Assembly: GCF_027923405.1 (NCBI RefSeq)
Contig: NZ_BQYI01000001.1
Coordinates: 1,528,501 to 1,592,500, forward strand
From: Paenibacillus sp. YYML68
Lineage (GTDB): Bacteria > Bacillota > Bacilli > Paenibacillales > NBRC-103111
Reading direction: 5' to 3'
Length of the DNA: 64,000 nt
Shown in pieces: positions 53,801-61,476 of the stretch; positions within the stretch are counted from its first letter, which is position 1; every line of letters begins with the position of its first letter. The notes beneath the pieces are model-generated. The model ran no database searches. It had not been told where the DNA came from and worked only from the letters and a program-made list of their open reading frames with translations. The position numbers and the translations under genes are program-made.

Positions 53801-54266
53801 CGTTACGATGCGAATCATCGTAACGCCATCCCGCCCGCGCCCGATCCGCGTCGCGCGCCCCTCCGTTACGATGCGAATCATCGTAACGCCATCCCGCCCG
53901 CGCCCGGTCCGCGCCGCGCGCCCCTCCGTTACGATGAGAATCATCGTAACGCCAAGCCGTCCGCGCCCGGTCCACGGCGCGCGCCCCACCGTTACGATGC
54001 GAATCATCGTAACGCAACGCCGACCGCGCCCGGTCCGCGGCGCGCGCCCCTGCGTTACGATGGGAATCATCGTAACGCCATCCCGCCCGCGCCCGGTCCG
54101 CGGCGCGCGCCCCTCCGTTACGATGGGAATCATCGTAACGCCATCCCGCCCGCGCCCAGCCTGCGTCGCGCGCCCCTCCGTTACGATGAGAATCATCGTA
54201 ACGCCAAGCCGTCCGCGCCCGGTCCGCGCCGCGCGCCCCTCCGTTACGATGCGAATCATCGTAACG
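53801..54266. repeat. Palindrome array B: eight units, exactly 63 bp each
   Basis: Each unit begins with a 25-bp palindrome: arms CGTTACGATG and CATCGTAACG around a five-base centre (CGAAT, AGAAT or GGAAT). Cores start at 53801, 53864, 53927, 53990, 54053, 54116, 54179 and 54242, all 63 bases apart. The 38-base spacer is C-rich with CCGCGCCCGGTCCGCG-like sequence and a CGCGCGCCCC end, and varies slightly from unit to unit. All palindrome arms are exact in every unit, while the spacers vary, so the palindrome seems selected. It starts 2 bases after the MFS terminator's T-run. Confidence 0.96.
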
Positions 54267-54379
54267 CCAAGCCGTCCGCGCCCGTCGCGCCCCGCCCCGC
54301 GATCCCCCCTGCATAATCCCCCCTCTGCGAAGAAATGCTAAGCAGTACAACACGTTCCGAAGAGGCAGGGGATTATGAG

Positions 54380-55315
54380 ATGTACGATAGCATTATTGTT
54401 GGTGGAGGCTTTGCCGGACTGCAGGCTGCGATTCAGCTGGGTCGGTACAAGCATCGGGTGCTCGTGATCGATAAGGGAGAGGGGCGTTCCACGCTCTGTG
54501 TGAGCTATAACAACATTCTCGGCTGGCCGGAGGGCGTGTCGGGACAGCACTTGCGTTCACTTGGACGAGCACAAGCGGAGCAATACGGTGTTCAGTTCGT
54601 GGAGGACGAGGTCATCGCAGCAGCGCGTGACGGCGAACAGTTCGAGCTGGCGCTTGCGCGTCTTGGCGGTGTGCTAAGAGCTCGGACGATGCTCATCGCA
54701 ACAGGGATCAGAGATCGTTATCCTGCTTTGCCAGGCCTGACAGACAAGCTCGGGTGCAGCATCTACGTCTGTCCGGACTGTGACGGCTATGAGACGTCAG
54801 GTAAGCGGACCATCGTTCTTGGCGCAGGTGTGGCTGGAGCTGGGATGGCGATCACGCTGCGGTACTGGTGCGACGATCTCGTCTATGTGAATCATGAGCG
54901 GACTGTTATCGGCAGCGACAAGCACGAGAAGCTTCAGGAGCTCGGCATTGCTTATATAGAGGCAGAGATTACAGAGGTGCTGGGTGAGCAGGATGGAGAA
55001 GTGTCGAGGCTCACAGGTGTCAGACTCGCAGATGGTCGTGTCATCGAAGGGGAGAAGGGGTTCATTGCATTCGGAGGCAATAAGGTTGAATCGGAATGGG
55101 CAGCTTCGCTCGGCATTGAGCGGATGGAGAACAAGCACATTATCGTCGATCCGCGGACAAAAATGACGTCAGTCCCCCGCGTATGGGCAGCAGGCGATAT
55201 TGGCGTTCATTCGGAGCAGTCCGTCATTGCGATGGGCGACGGCTCTCAAGCGGCCATCTGGATGCATAAGGAGCTGCTGAAGCTGAAGGCGCAGCAGCCT
55301 GTCGGCTCCTTCTAA
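54380..55315 (+). CDS. Thioredoxin-reductase-like FAD/NAD(P)H oxidoreductase
   Basis: A 311-residue flavoprotein. FAD-binding DSIIVGGGFAGLQAAIQL at the start, the NAD(P)H loop TIVLGAGVAGAGMAITLR in the middle, and VWAAGDIGVHSEQSVIAMGD near the end. The redox pair is present as CPDCDGYE (CXXC) at the expected place, as in thioredoxin-reductase relatives. ATG at 54380 follows AGGGGATTA and gives the usual short N terminus; the frame is open 15 codons earlier. It might reduce a thioredoxin-like partner not in the window. Array B is directly upstream. Confidence 0.88.
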   Translation: MYDSIIVGGGFAGLQAAIQLGRYKHRVLVIDKGEGRSTLCVSYNNILGWPEGVSGQHLRSLGRAQAEQYGVQFVEDEVIAAARDGEQFELALARLGGVLRARTMLIATGIRDRYPALPGLTDKLGCSIYVCPDCDGYETSGKRTIVLGAGVAGAGMAITLRYWCDDLVYVNHERTVIGSDKHEKLQELGIAYIEAEITEVLGEQDGEVSRLTGVRLADGRVIEGEKGFIAFGGNKVESEWAASLGIERMENKHIIVDPRTKMTSVPRVWAAGDIGVHSEQSVIAMGDGSQAAIWMHKELLKLKAQQPVGSF

Positions 55316-55368
55316 CGGCTCCGAGTGGCGGTTGGATGGTAGTAGGGATTGCCGCACCACTCACCCGA

Positions 55369-56145
55369 CTATTGTGCCCCCTCCCCGTCCAGCCCGCCTG
55401 TCTCCTCGAACCGAAACCCGCCTTCGAGCACATGCTTGTACTCGTCGAGCGCCGCCTCGCCTGCTGGCGTAAGGCGGTATATGCCGCGCTCTACTCGCTC
55501 GAACCAGCCGTACACGTTGCTGCGCAGCGTGGCGGCTGCTTGGGCGTTGCCTGTCGCGTCGCGCAGCTTGCGCGGGGCTTGCGGGCCGTAGCGGTGGAGC
55601 AGGTGCGCCAGCTGCAGCGCCTTCTCGCGGTAAGCGGTGACGAGCTTGCGCTTCGAGCTGCCGCCCACGTTGTAATCGCCCTGTCGCTCCTTGAATTCCT
55701 TCTCCAGCTTGTCGGCGGCATATTTGCTGCGACGCGGCTTGCGGACGTTGCCTGCAGCAGCTCGTCCTTCCGGCGACAGCTCCGGTGGATGGCACTCGAC
55801 CTCGACGCGCGGCTTGCGGCTCTTATAGAACTGCACCGTCATCATACCCAGACCCAGCATACCGCACAGCATGCGCAGCTCGGACCAGCTCGCTCCGTGC
55901 GGAGCGCGCCCCTTAGCGGGCCGCTCGAACGCCACGTACACCGTCCGCGACAGCCGCAGACGGTCGATGCCCTGCAGCAGCAGCGGCACCGAGAAGCTGC
56001 GCTTCAGCTCCACGATCAGCGGCGGCTCCTCGCCGCGGATCGCCACGATGTCGCAATGACGCACCTCGCCCCGCACCTCGTAGCCAAGCTGCTCCAGATA
56101 TGCTTTGACAGGAGCGTACAGCTCCATCTCACTCTTGATCGCCAC
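55369..56145 (-). CDS. DUF2161 protein (PD-(D/E)XK-type phosphodiesterase fold)
   Basis: A 258-residue protein. The N-terminal part reads CDIVAIRGEEPPLIVELKRS, the D...ELK signature of PD-(D/E)XK nuclease folds. Central GIDRLRLSRTVYVAFERP and the C-terminal winged-helix-like region ATLRSNVYGWFERVERGIYR, LTPAGEAAL follow the DUF2161 family. Probable nucleic-acid-related enzyme of unknown substrate. Start GTG at 56145 or ATG 18 bases on. It converges with the oxidoreductase gene 53 bases away. Confidence 0.85.
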   Translation of the reverse strand: MAIKSEMELYAPVKAYLEQLGYEVRGEVRHCDIVAIRGEEPPLIVELKRSFSVPLLLQGIDRLRLSRTVYVAFERPAKGRAPHGASWSELRMLCGMLGLGMMTVQFYKSRKPRVEVECHPPELSPEGRAAAGNVRKPRRSKYAADKLEKEFKERQGDYNVGGSSKRKLVTAYREKALQLAHLLHRYGPQAPRKLRDATGNAQAAATLRSNVYGWFERVERGIYRLTPAGEAALDEYKHVLEGGFRFEETGGLDGEGAQ

Positions 56146-56470
56146 GACGCCCGCCCCTTCGATCTCGTCGACACCGCCCTTGGCTACAGCTTAGAACACC
56201 AGCCTATGGAGAGTGTGAACGCTCTTTCGGTCATTTAAGTACAGTCATTATAGGCGAATTTCTCTGCTTTGTCTAAAAAACAGGTCAACTTCTCCTCAGC
56301 GGCGCATAGGTATTTAATACACTTCGAGTTCGGCAGGAAGGTGCTGGAAGCCCGACCGCTGTCGATCTCACGGTCGATGACGCTACGACAGCCTTACCGT
56401 CAGCCGCAGCTTGTACCGATGCTCATGAAAGCTGGTTTTGCTTCGCAAAGCCCGGAGGAGGTTATCGAAT
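56146..56470. other. 325-base divergent region before prkA
   Basis: Divergent intergenic stretch between the DUF2161 gene and prkA. It has an A+T-rich centre near 56225-56280 that could hold promoters for both sides. No palindromic operator, hairpin or convincing gene was found; a 71-codon frame crosses it without a ribosome site. Confidence 0.35.
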
Positions 56471-58366
56471 ATGGACATATTTAAGAAAATCGCCGATTAT
56501 CGCACGGAAACCGAAAGGCTCTCATGGACAGGGACGTTCGCCGAGTACATGGACCTGCTCCGCGACAACCCGAGTCTGGCTATGACCGCACACGCGCGCG
56601 TATATGAAATGATCGCCTCTCACGGTATTGTGGAGAAGAACGGGCGGCGCAAGTACCAGTTTTTCGAGAAGGAGCTGTTCGGTCTCGATACGGCCATTGA
56701 GAAGCTTGTGGAGGAGTACTTCCACTCCGCAGCGAAGCGTCTGGACGTGCGCAAGCGTATCCTGCTGCTGATGGGGCCTGTAAGTGGCGGTAAGTCGACG
56801 CTCGTGACGATGCTGAAGCGGGGTCTGGAGCAGTTCTCCAGAACAGAGAAGGGCGCTGTCTTCGCCATCAAGGGCTGCCCGATGCATGAGGAGCCGCTCC
56901 ATCTCATCCCCAATGAGCTTCGTCCGGAGGTCGAGCAGGAGTTCGGCGTCCGCATCGAGGGCAACCTGTGCCCATCGTGCCAGATTCGTCTGCGCGACGA
57001 ATATAACGGCAGAATCGAGGAAGTGCTGGTCGAGCGCGTATTGCTGTCGGAGGAGAGCCGCGTCGGGATTGGTACGTTCAGTCCATCTGATCCGAAGTCT
57101 CAAGATATTGCCGACCTGACGGGTAGCATCGATTTCTCCACCATTACCGAATACGGCTCCGAGTCTGACCCGCGTGCGTACCGATTCGACGGTGAGCTGA
57201 ACAAGGCGAATCGCGGTATTATGGAGTTCCAGGAGATGCTCAAGTGCGACGAGAAGTTTCTGTGGAACCTGCTCTCGCTCACGCAGGAGGGCAACTTCAA
57301 GGCTGGCCGCTTCGCGCTCATCAGTGCCGACGAGCTCATCATCGCGCATACGAACGAGTCGGAGTACAAGGCATTCATCAGCAATAAGAAGAATGAAGCG
57401 CTCCAATCCCGCATGATCGTCATGCCGATTCCATATAACCTCAAGGTGTCCGAGGAGGAGAAAATATACGCCAAGCTCATCGAGCAGAGCGATATGCGCC
57501 ATGTTCACATCGCGCCTCATTCGCTGCGAGCCGCGGCGATCTTCTCGATCATGACCAGGCTCAAGGAGTCGAAGAAGCAGGGCATGGATCTGGTGAAGAA
57601 GATGCGCATGTACGACGGCCAAGAGGTCGAAGGCTACAAGGAAGCGGACCTGAAGGAGATGCAGAACGAGTTCCTCGAGGAAGGCATGACCGGCATCGAC
57701 CCGCGCTACGTCATCAACCGCATCTCGAGCGCACTCATTCGTCATGATCTTGAATTCATCAATGCACTCGACGTGCTGCGTGCGCTTAAGGACGGACTCG
57801 ACCAGCATCCTTCGATTACGAAGGAGGAGCGCGAGCGTTACCTGAACTTCATCTCCATCGCACGCAAGGAATATGACGAGCTGGCGAAGAAGGAAGTGCA
57901 GAAGGCGTTCGTGTACTCGTTCGACGAGTCCGCGAAGACGCTGTTCAACAATTACCTCGACAACATCGAGGCGTATTGCAACTGGACGAAGATCAAGGAC
58001 CCGCTGACAGGTGAGGAGATGGACCCGGATGAGCGCCTCATGCGTTCGATTGAGGAGCAGATCGGCATCAGCGAGAATGCGAAGAAGGCGTTCCGCGAGG
58101 AGATTCTGATCCGTATGTCGTCGTACTCGCGTAAGGGCAGAAGATTCGACTACAGCAGCCATGAGCGTCTGCGTGAGGCGATCGAGAAGAAGCTGTTCAC
58201 CGACCTCAAGGATATTGTGAAAATCACGACCTCGACGAAGACGCCAGACGAGAACCAGCTGAAGCGCATTAACGAGGTCATCAAGCGACTGGTGGAGGAG
58301 CATGGCTACACGACAGCGTCGGCCAACGAGCTGCTGCGTTATGTGGGCAGCCTGCTGAACCGCTAG
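56471..58366 (+). CDS. prkA: PrkA-type serine protein kinase / AAA+ ATPase
   Basis: A 631-residue protein. Walker A is LLMGPVSGGKST, Walker B-like and sensor blocks follow (RGIMEFQEMLKCDEKFLWNL, ALISADELIIAHTNESEY), and the zinc-like CPMHEEP and NLCPSCQIRLRDEY are typical of PrkA. The C-terminal kinase-like part ends in VGSLLNR. In B. subtilis PrkA is made during sporulation and acts as an AAA+ protease-like or kinase-like protein. GGAGGAGG lies before the ATG. The usual neighbours yhbH and spoVR are not next to it here. Confidence 0.95.
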   Translation: MDIFKKIADYRTETERLSWTGTFAEYMDLLRDNPSLAMTAHARVYEMIASHGIVEKNGRRKYQFFEKELFGLDTAIEKLVEEYFHSAAKRLDVRKRILLLMGPVSGGKSTLVTMLKRGLEQFSRTEKGAVFAIKGCPMHEEPLHLIPNELRPEVEQEFGVRIEGNLCPSCQIRLRDEYNGRIEEVLVERVLLSEESRVGIGTFSPSDPKSQDIADLTGSIDFSTITEYGSESDPRAYRFDGELNKANRGIMEFQEMLKCDEKFLWNLLSLTQEGNFKAGRFALISADELIIAHTNESEYKAFISNKKNEALQSRMIVMPIPYNLKVSEEEKIYAKLIEQSDMRHVHIAPHSLRAAAIFSIMTRLKESKKQGMDLVKKMRMYDGQEVEGYKEADLKEMQNEFLEEGMTGIDPRYVINRISSALIRHDLEFINALDVLRALKDGLDQHPSITKEERERYLNFISIARKEYDELAKKEVQKAFVYSFDESAKTLFNNYLDNIEAYCNWTKIKDPLTGEEMDPDERLMRSIEEQIGISENAKKAFREEILIRMSSYSRKGRRFDYSSHERLREAIEKKLFTDLKDIVKITTSTKTPDENQLKRINEVIKRLVEEHGYTTASANELLRYVGSLLNR

Positions 58367-58528
58367 CTGTTCGCTTGCGGCAACAGCCCAGCCGCCGACC
58401 AGCAGCCCAGCTAAGCTGGACCAACGCATGCCGATCAACAGCTCAGCAGCAGCTGGACACCCTCGTGCTAATCAACAGCTCAACCGCCGACCAGCCAGCT
58501 TGCTAACTGGACACCCGCGATTCACCAA

Positions 58529-58562
58529 AGAGGACTGCCGATATCCCCGGCAGTCCTCTTCG
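58529..58562. terminator. Bidirectional terminator between prkA and the histidine kinase
   Basis: AGAGGACTGCCG (58529-58540) and CGGCAGTCCTCT (58548-58559) are exact complements around a seven-base loop. Weak T-rich sequence follows on either side. The 160 bases before it hold an imperfect direct repeat (CAACAGCTCA) but no gene. Confidence 0.8.
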
Positions 58563-58649
58563 TCTCTACATGCAGTCGTCCTGCCTCTGCGTCCGTAAGC
58601 CCCCTGACTAAGGTCAGCGCGGACGCTTACATCCGCGGGCTTCCTGTCC

Positions 58650-60188
58650 CTATTCGGACTCGGCTGCGCGGAGTACAATTTCGACCGTCGTACCGACGCC
58701 GACCTGGCTGTAGATTTTCATCTCGCCGCCATGATCCTCGATAATTCGGAATGTGACCATTAGGCCTAGGCCGGTGCCCTTCTCCTTCGTTGTATAGAAC
58801 GGCTCGCCCAGCTTAGGAAGACGGTCCTCCGGAATGCCACAGCCTTCATCCATGAAGCGCAGCAGCACACGGCGATCGTCCAGCCTTCTAAGCTCAATAC
58901 GGATCGTACCGCCCTCGTTCATCGAGTCGATCGAATTGTTAAGCACGTTAATGAACACCTGCTTAATCTGATTCTCATTACATATAATGGGGGGGAGGTT
59001 CGGCTCTGTGTCGACCTCGATCTCCACATTGCGGCCTGCAGCTTGCCCACCAAGCAGCATCACCGTGCTCAGCACAATTGACTCGGCGTTGCTCGGCTCA
59101 TAGGCGATGGACTGCGGCTTCGCAATCACGAGAAATTCGCTGACGATAAAGTTAATGCGGTCAAGCTCTTCCTTCATTATATTGAAGTAATGGTCGAAGC
59201 CTTGTACACGTGTCTGCATCAGTTGAACGAAGCCCTTGAGCGACGTTAACGGATTGCGGATCTCATGTGCGACGCCAGCCGCTAATTGACCGACGATCGA
59301 CAGCTTCTCGGAGCGAATAAGCATCTCTTCTGCGCGCTTGCGCTCGCTAATGTCTTGACCGATCATATAGATGCCGGCGATCTGCTTGCCTACATAGATT
59401 GGGAAGCTGTGTACGCTCAGCTCGATACGCTTGCCTTGCTTGTGCTGGAAGGCAAGCTCATATTGGGGAGTTGCCCCTTGGATCGTATCGTGGAAGAAGT
59501 TATACCACTGTGGATAATGCTCGGGCAGTATGAGCGTTCCGATCGTCTTATGTAGTAAGTCCTTCTCCGTGTAGCCCGTGACAGCGATCATCGCCGGATT
59601 CACGCTCGTGATGAGGCCGTTCAGATTCAGCGAACAGATCGGGTCCGGGTTATGGACGAACAACGACTTGTTGCGCAGCTCGCTCTCTTCTAATAGAATC
59701 TCCGTCTTGCGCTTCTCATACAGCGCCTTGATCATCGCATACGAACGGGCGAATCGATGATCCTCTTCCTGAGCGAGAATCGTCTCGAACAGCTTGTCAT
59801 CCTCTTCATCTGGCATCCCATGCTCGAGCTTCTTCATCTTCTGTATAAGACTCATCAGCTTGACGATATGATCTCCCTGAATCCACGCAGCCGAGGCGGT
59901 GCGCATCGTGGAGTCGGAATCCGCTTGCAGCGTCACGATGCCCTTGCGAGAATCGTAATTCGTCACGCAGTTCATATTGACCAATGTCATCTGGTCGATC
60001 AAGCGGAAGTTCTCCTCGAACAAGAACTCCTCGAAGCCCTCGAGAGAGGCTGCCCAATAAAATTTGTCATGAGCGGTATATATCAAAAACTCCCGATCTC
60101 GAATACACTCGATCTTCATGACCTCATCGGACGAAATGATTTCGATATCGGAGCTTCTTTTATCTCGCACGACCGGAATTTTTTGCAT
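58650..60188 (-). CDS. Histidine kinase with LytTR-like N-terminal domain and PAS sensor
   Basis: A 512-residue cytosolic kinase with no membrane helix. Residues 12-115 follow the LytTR pattern (SDEVMKIECIRDREFLIYTA, EFLFEENFRLIDQMTLVNMN), normally a DNA-binding or sensing domain at the C-terminal end of response regulators. Residues 175-290 are PAS (NPDPICSLNLNGLITSVNPA), then the HisKA box AAGVAHEIRNPLTSLKGFV and the ATPase blocks (FINVLNNSIDSM, FMDEGCGIPED, GTGLGL). The tail resembles the sporulation kinases of Bacillales. Start and domain order make it an unusual fusion. Confidence 0.85.
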   Translation of the reverse strand: MQKIPVVRDKRSSDIEIISSDEVMKIECIRDREFLIYTAHDKFYWAASLEGFEEFLFEENFRLIDQMTLVNMNCVTNYDSRKGIVTLQADSDSTMRTASAAWIQGDHIVKLMSLIQKMKKLEHGMPDEEDDKLFETILAQEEDHRFARSYAMIKALYEKRKTEILLEESELRNKSLFVHNPDPICSLNLNGLITSVNPAMIAVTGYTEKDLLHKTIGTLILPEHYPQWYNFFHDTIQGATPQYELAFQHKQGKRIELSVHSFPIYVGKQIAGIYMIGQDISERKRAEEMLIRSEKLSIVGQLAAGVAHEIRNPLTSLKGFVQLMQTRVQGFDHYFNIMKEELDRINFIVSEFLVIAKPQSIAYEPSNAESIVLSTVMLLGGQAAGRNVEIEVDTEPNLPPIICNENQIKQVFINVLNNSIDSMNEGGTIRIELRRLDDRRVLLRFMDEGCGIPEDRLPKLGEPFYTTKEKGTGLGLMVTFRIIEDHGGEMKIYSQVGVGTTVEIVLRAAESE

Positions 60189-60466
60189 GGATGAAGATCA
60201 CCTGCCTGTTGCAATCGTTACATATGGTATGAGTCGTACCTCGATAAGTAGCATGCCGTGCCATGTATAATATAGTAGAAATCGTTCGTGAAATAAATGA
60301 GGTAAAGGTCATTATATTATACCGCTTGTCGAAATATGAAGTAAATGGGAACGGTTAATTAAGTTTTTGTGCGAAAGTACACAGAATTAGCCAATGACAT
60401 CGAAGCAGACAGCCTTTATAATTTAATTATAAGAACAAGGCTCTATGCAGTAAGGGGTTATGGTAA

Positions 60467-61234
60467 GTGATAGATATTCATACACACATCCTGCCTGGTA
60501 TCGATGACGGCGCCGCGAATGAGGAGCAAGCGCTGCAGATGGCCAGAGCCGCTGTGGCCGACGGTATTCATACATTGATCGCAACGCCGCACCATTACAA
60601 TGGTAAATATACGAATCCAGGCGCTATGGTTCGTGAGCGAGTCCAGGCGTTGAACGCGTTGCTGCAGGCGAATGGCGTAGACGTTCAAGTGCTGCCCGGC
60701 CAAGAGGTGCGCCTCAATCGCGAGCTGCTGGACGAGCTGCAGTCCGGTGTAACTATCGGCTTGCATGATACAACGTACGTGCTGCTGGAGCTGCCTTCGT
60801 CCGACGTGCCGTCGTATACCGAGGAGATGCTTCATGAGCTGCTGCTCATGGGCCGCATTCCGATCATCGCGCATCCGGAGCGCAATGCCGTGCTCGCTTC
60901 AGACACCGAGCAGCTGTCCCGGCTCATCGAGGCTGGCGCACTCGCCCAGCTCACCTCGCATTCGATTAACGGTGTATATGGCCGCAAGCTGCAGAAGCTG
61001 TGCTTCACTTGGTGCAAGCAAGGTCTGATCCAATTCGTATCGTCGGATGCGCATAACGTGGAGCATCGGGCGTTCCATCTGAGACAAGCGTATGAGGCGG
61101 TTCGGGAGCAGTGCGGCTCGGACATGACAGACTACTTGATGGGCAATGCAGAGCGGCTCGTCGCGGGGGAACTGGTTCGGGTCCGAACAGCGGCCGTAGC
61201 TTCTGGGAGGAAATGGTGGAAGTTATGGGGGTAA
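60467..61234 (+). CDS. CpsB/YwqE-type tyrosine-protein phosphatase
   Basis: A 255-residue PHP-fold metal enzyme. The metal-binding motifs are visible as MIDIHTHILPGIDDGA, IATPHHYNG, IPIIAHPERN and VSSDAHNVEHR. Such enzymes remove phosphate from the tyrosine tail of the BY-kinase; here that kinase is about 40 kb away (20354-21043), so the pair is split. GTG start behind TAAGGGG. It precedes the second SLH protein by 242 bases. Confidence 0.92.
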   Translation: MIDIHTHILPGIDDGAANEEQALQMARAAVADGIHTLIATPHHYNGKYTNPGAMVRERVQALNALLQANGVDVQVLPGQEVRLNRELLDELQSGVTIGLHDTTYVLLELPSSDVPSYTEEMLHELLLMGRIPIIAHPERNAVLASDTEQLSRLIEAGALAQLTSHSINGVYGRKLQKLCFTWCKQGLIQFVSSDAHNVEHRAFHLRQAYEAVREQCGSDMTDYLMGNAERLVAGELVRVRTAAVASGRKWWKLWG

Positions 61235-61476
61235 TCCGCATTTTTGTCTAGGCTTAGTATATAAAATTTTCTTTAAAATTATTGTATTTCATTGACCCTG
61301 CCTACTGGACATGGTAACATTTTGTAGCGATGTTTGCAGAAAATCGTCGTATTCTTGATTTATATTCATAAAGCGGCCAATGACTTCGCTACTACCTGTT
61401 CGCTATATCGTACATGTGAACAGGGAAGCGACTGATGCTCATGCTGCTTTTTATATAATATTAGATTCAGAGAGGA
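61235..61476 (+). promoter_or_regulatory. A+T-rich upstream region of SLH protein 2
   Basis: About 240 A+T-rich bases. It contains several T-rich and ATAAT-like stretches that could serve as promoter elements, but no exact copy of the GATAC operator and no clear hairpin. Confidence 0.35.

Noticed and set aside
51522-54266. The repeat arrays as CRISPR arrays
   Set aside because: The sequences between palindromes are themselves repeated, not unique spacers, and no cas gene is present.
53600-54353. Long frames with 21-residue repeats in array B on both strands
   Set aside because: Same effect of a stop-free 63-bp unit; frames are open on both strands at once and lack ribosome sites.
55336-56238. 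A 300-codon plus-strand frame antisense to the DUF2161 gene
   Set aside because: His/Leu/Arg-rich translation without ribosome site, opposite a recognisable gene.
56269-56484. A 71-codon frame in front of prkA
   Set aside because: No ribosome site, runs into the prkA start region, and no recognisable features.
56522-58438. A 638-codon minus-strand frame antisense to prkA
   Set aside because: PrkA on the plus strand is certain; the antisense frame comes from G+C-rich third codon positions and has no family signal.
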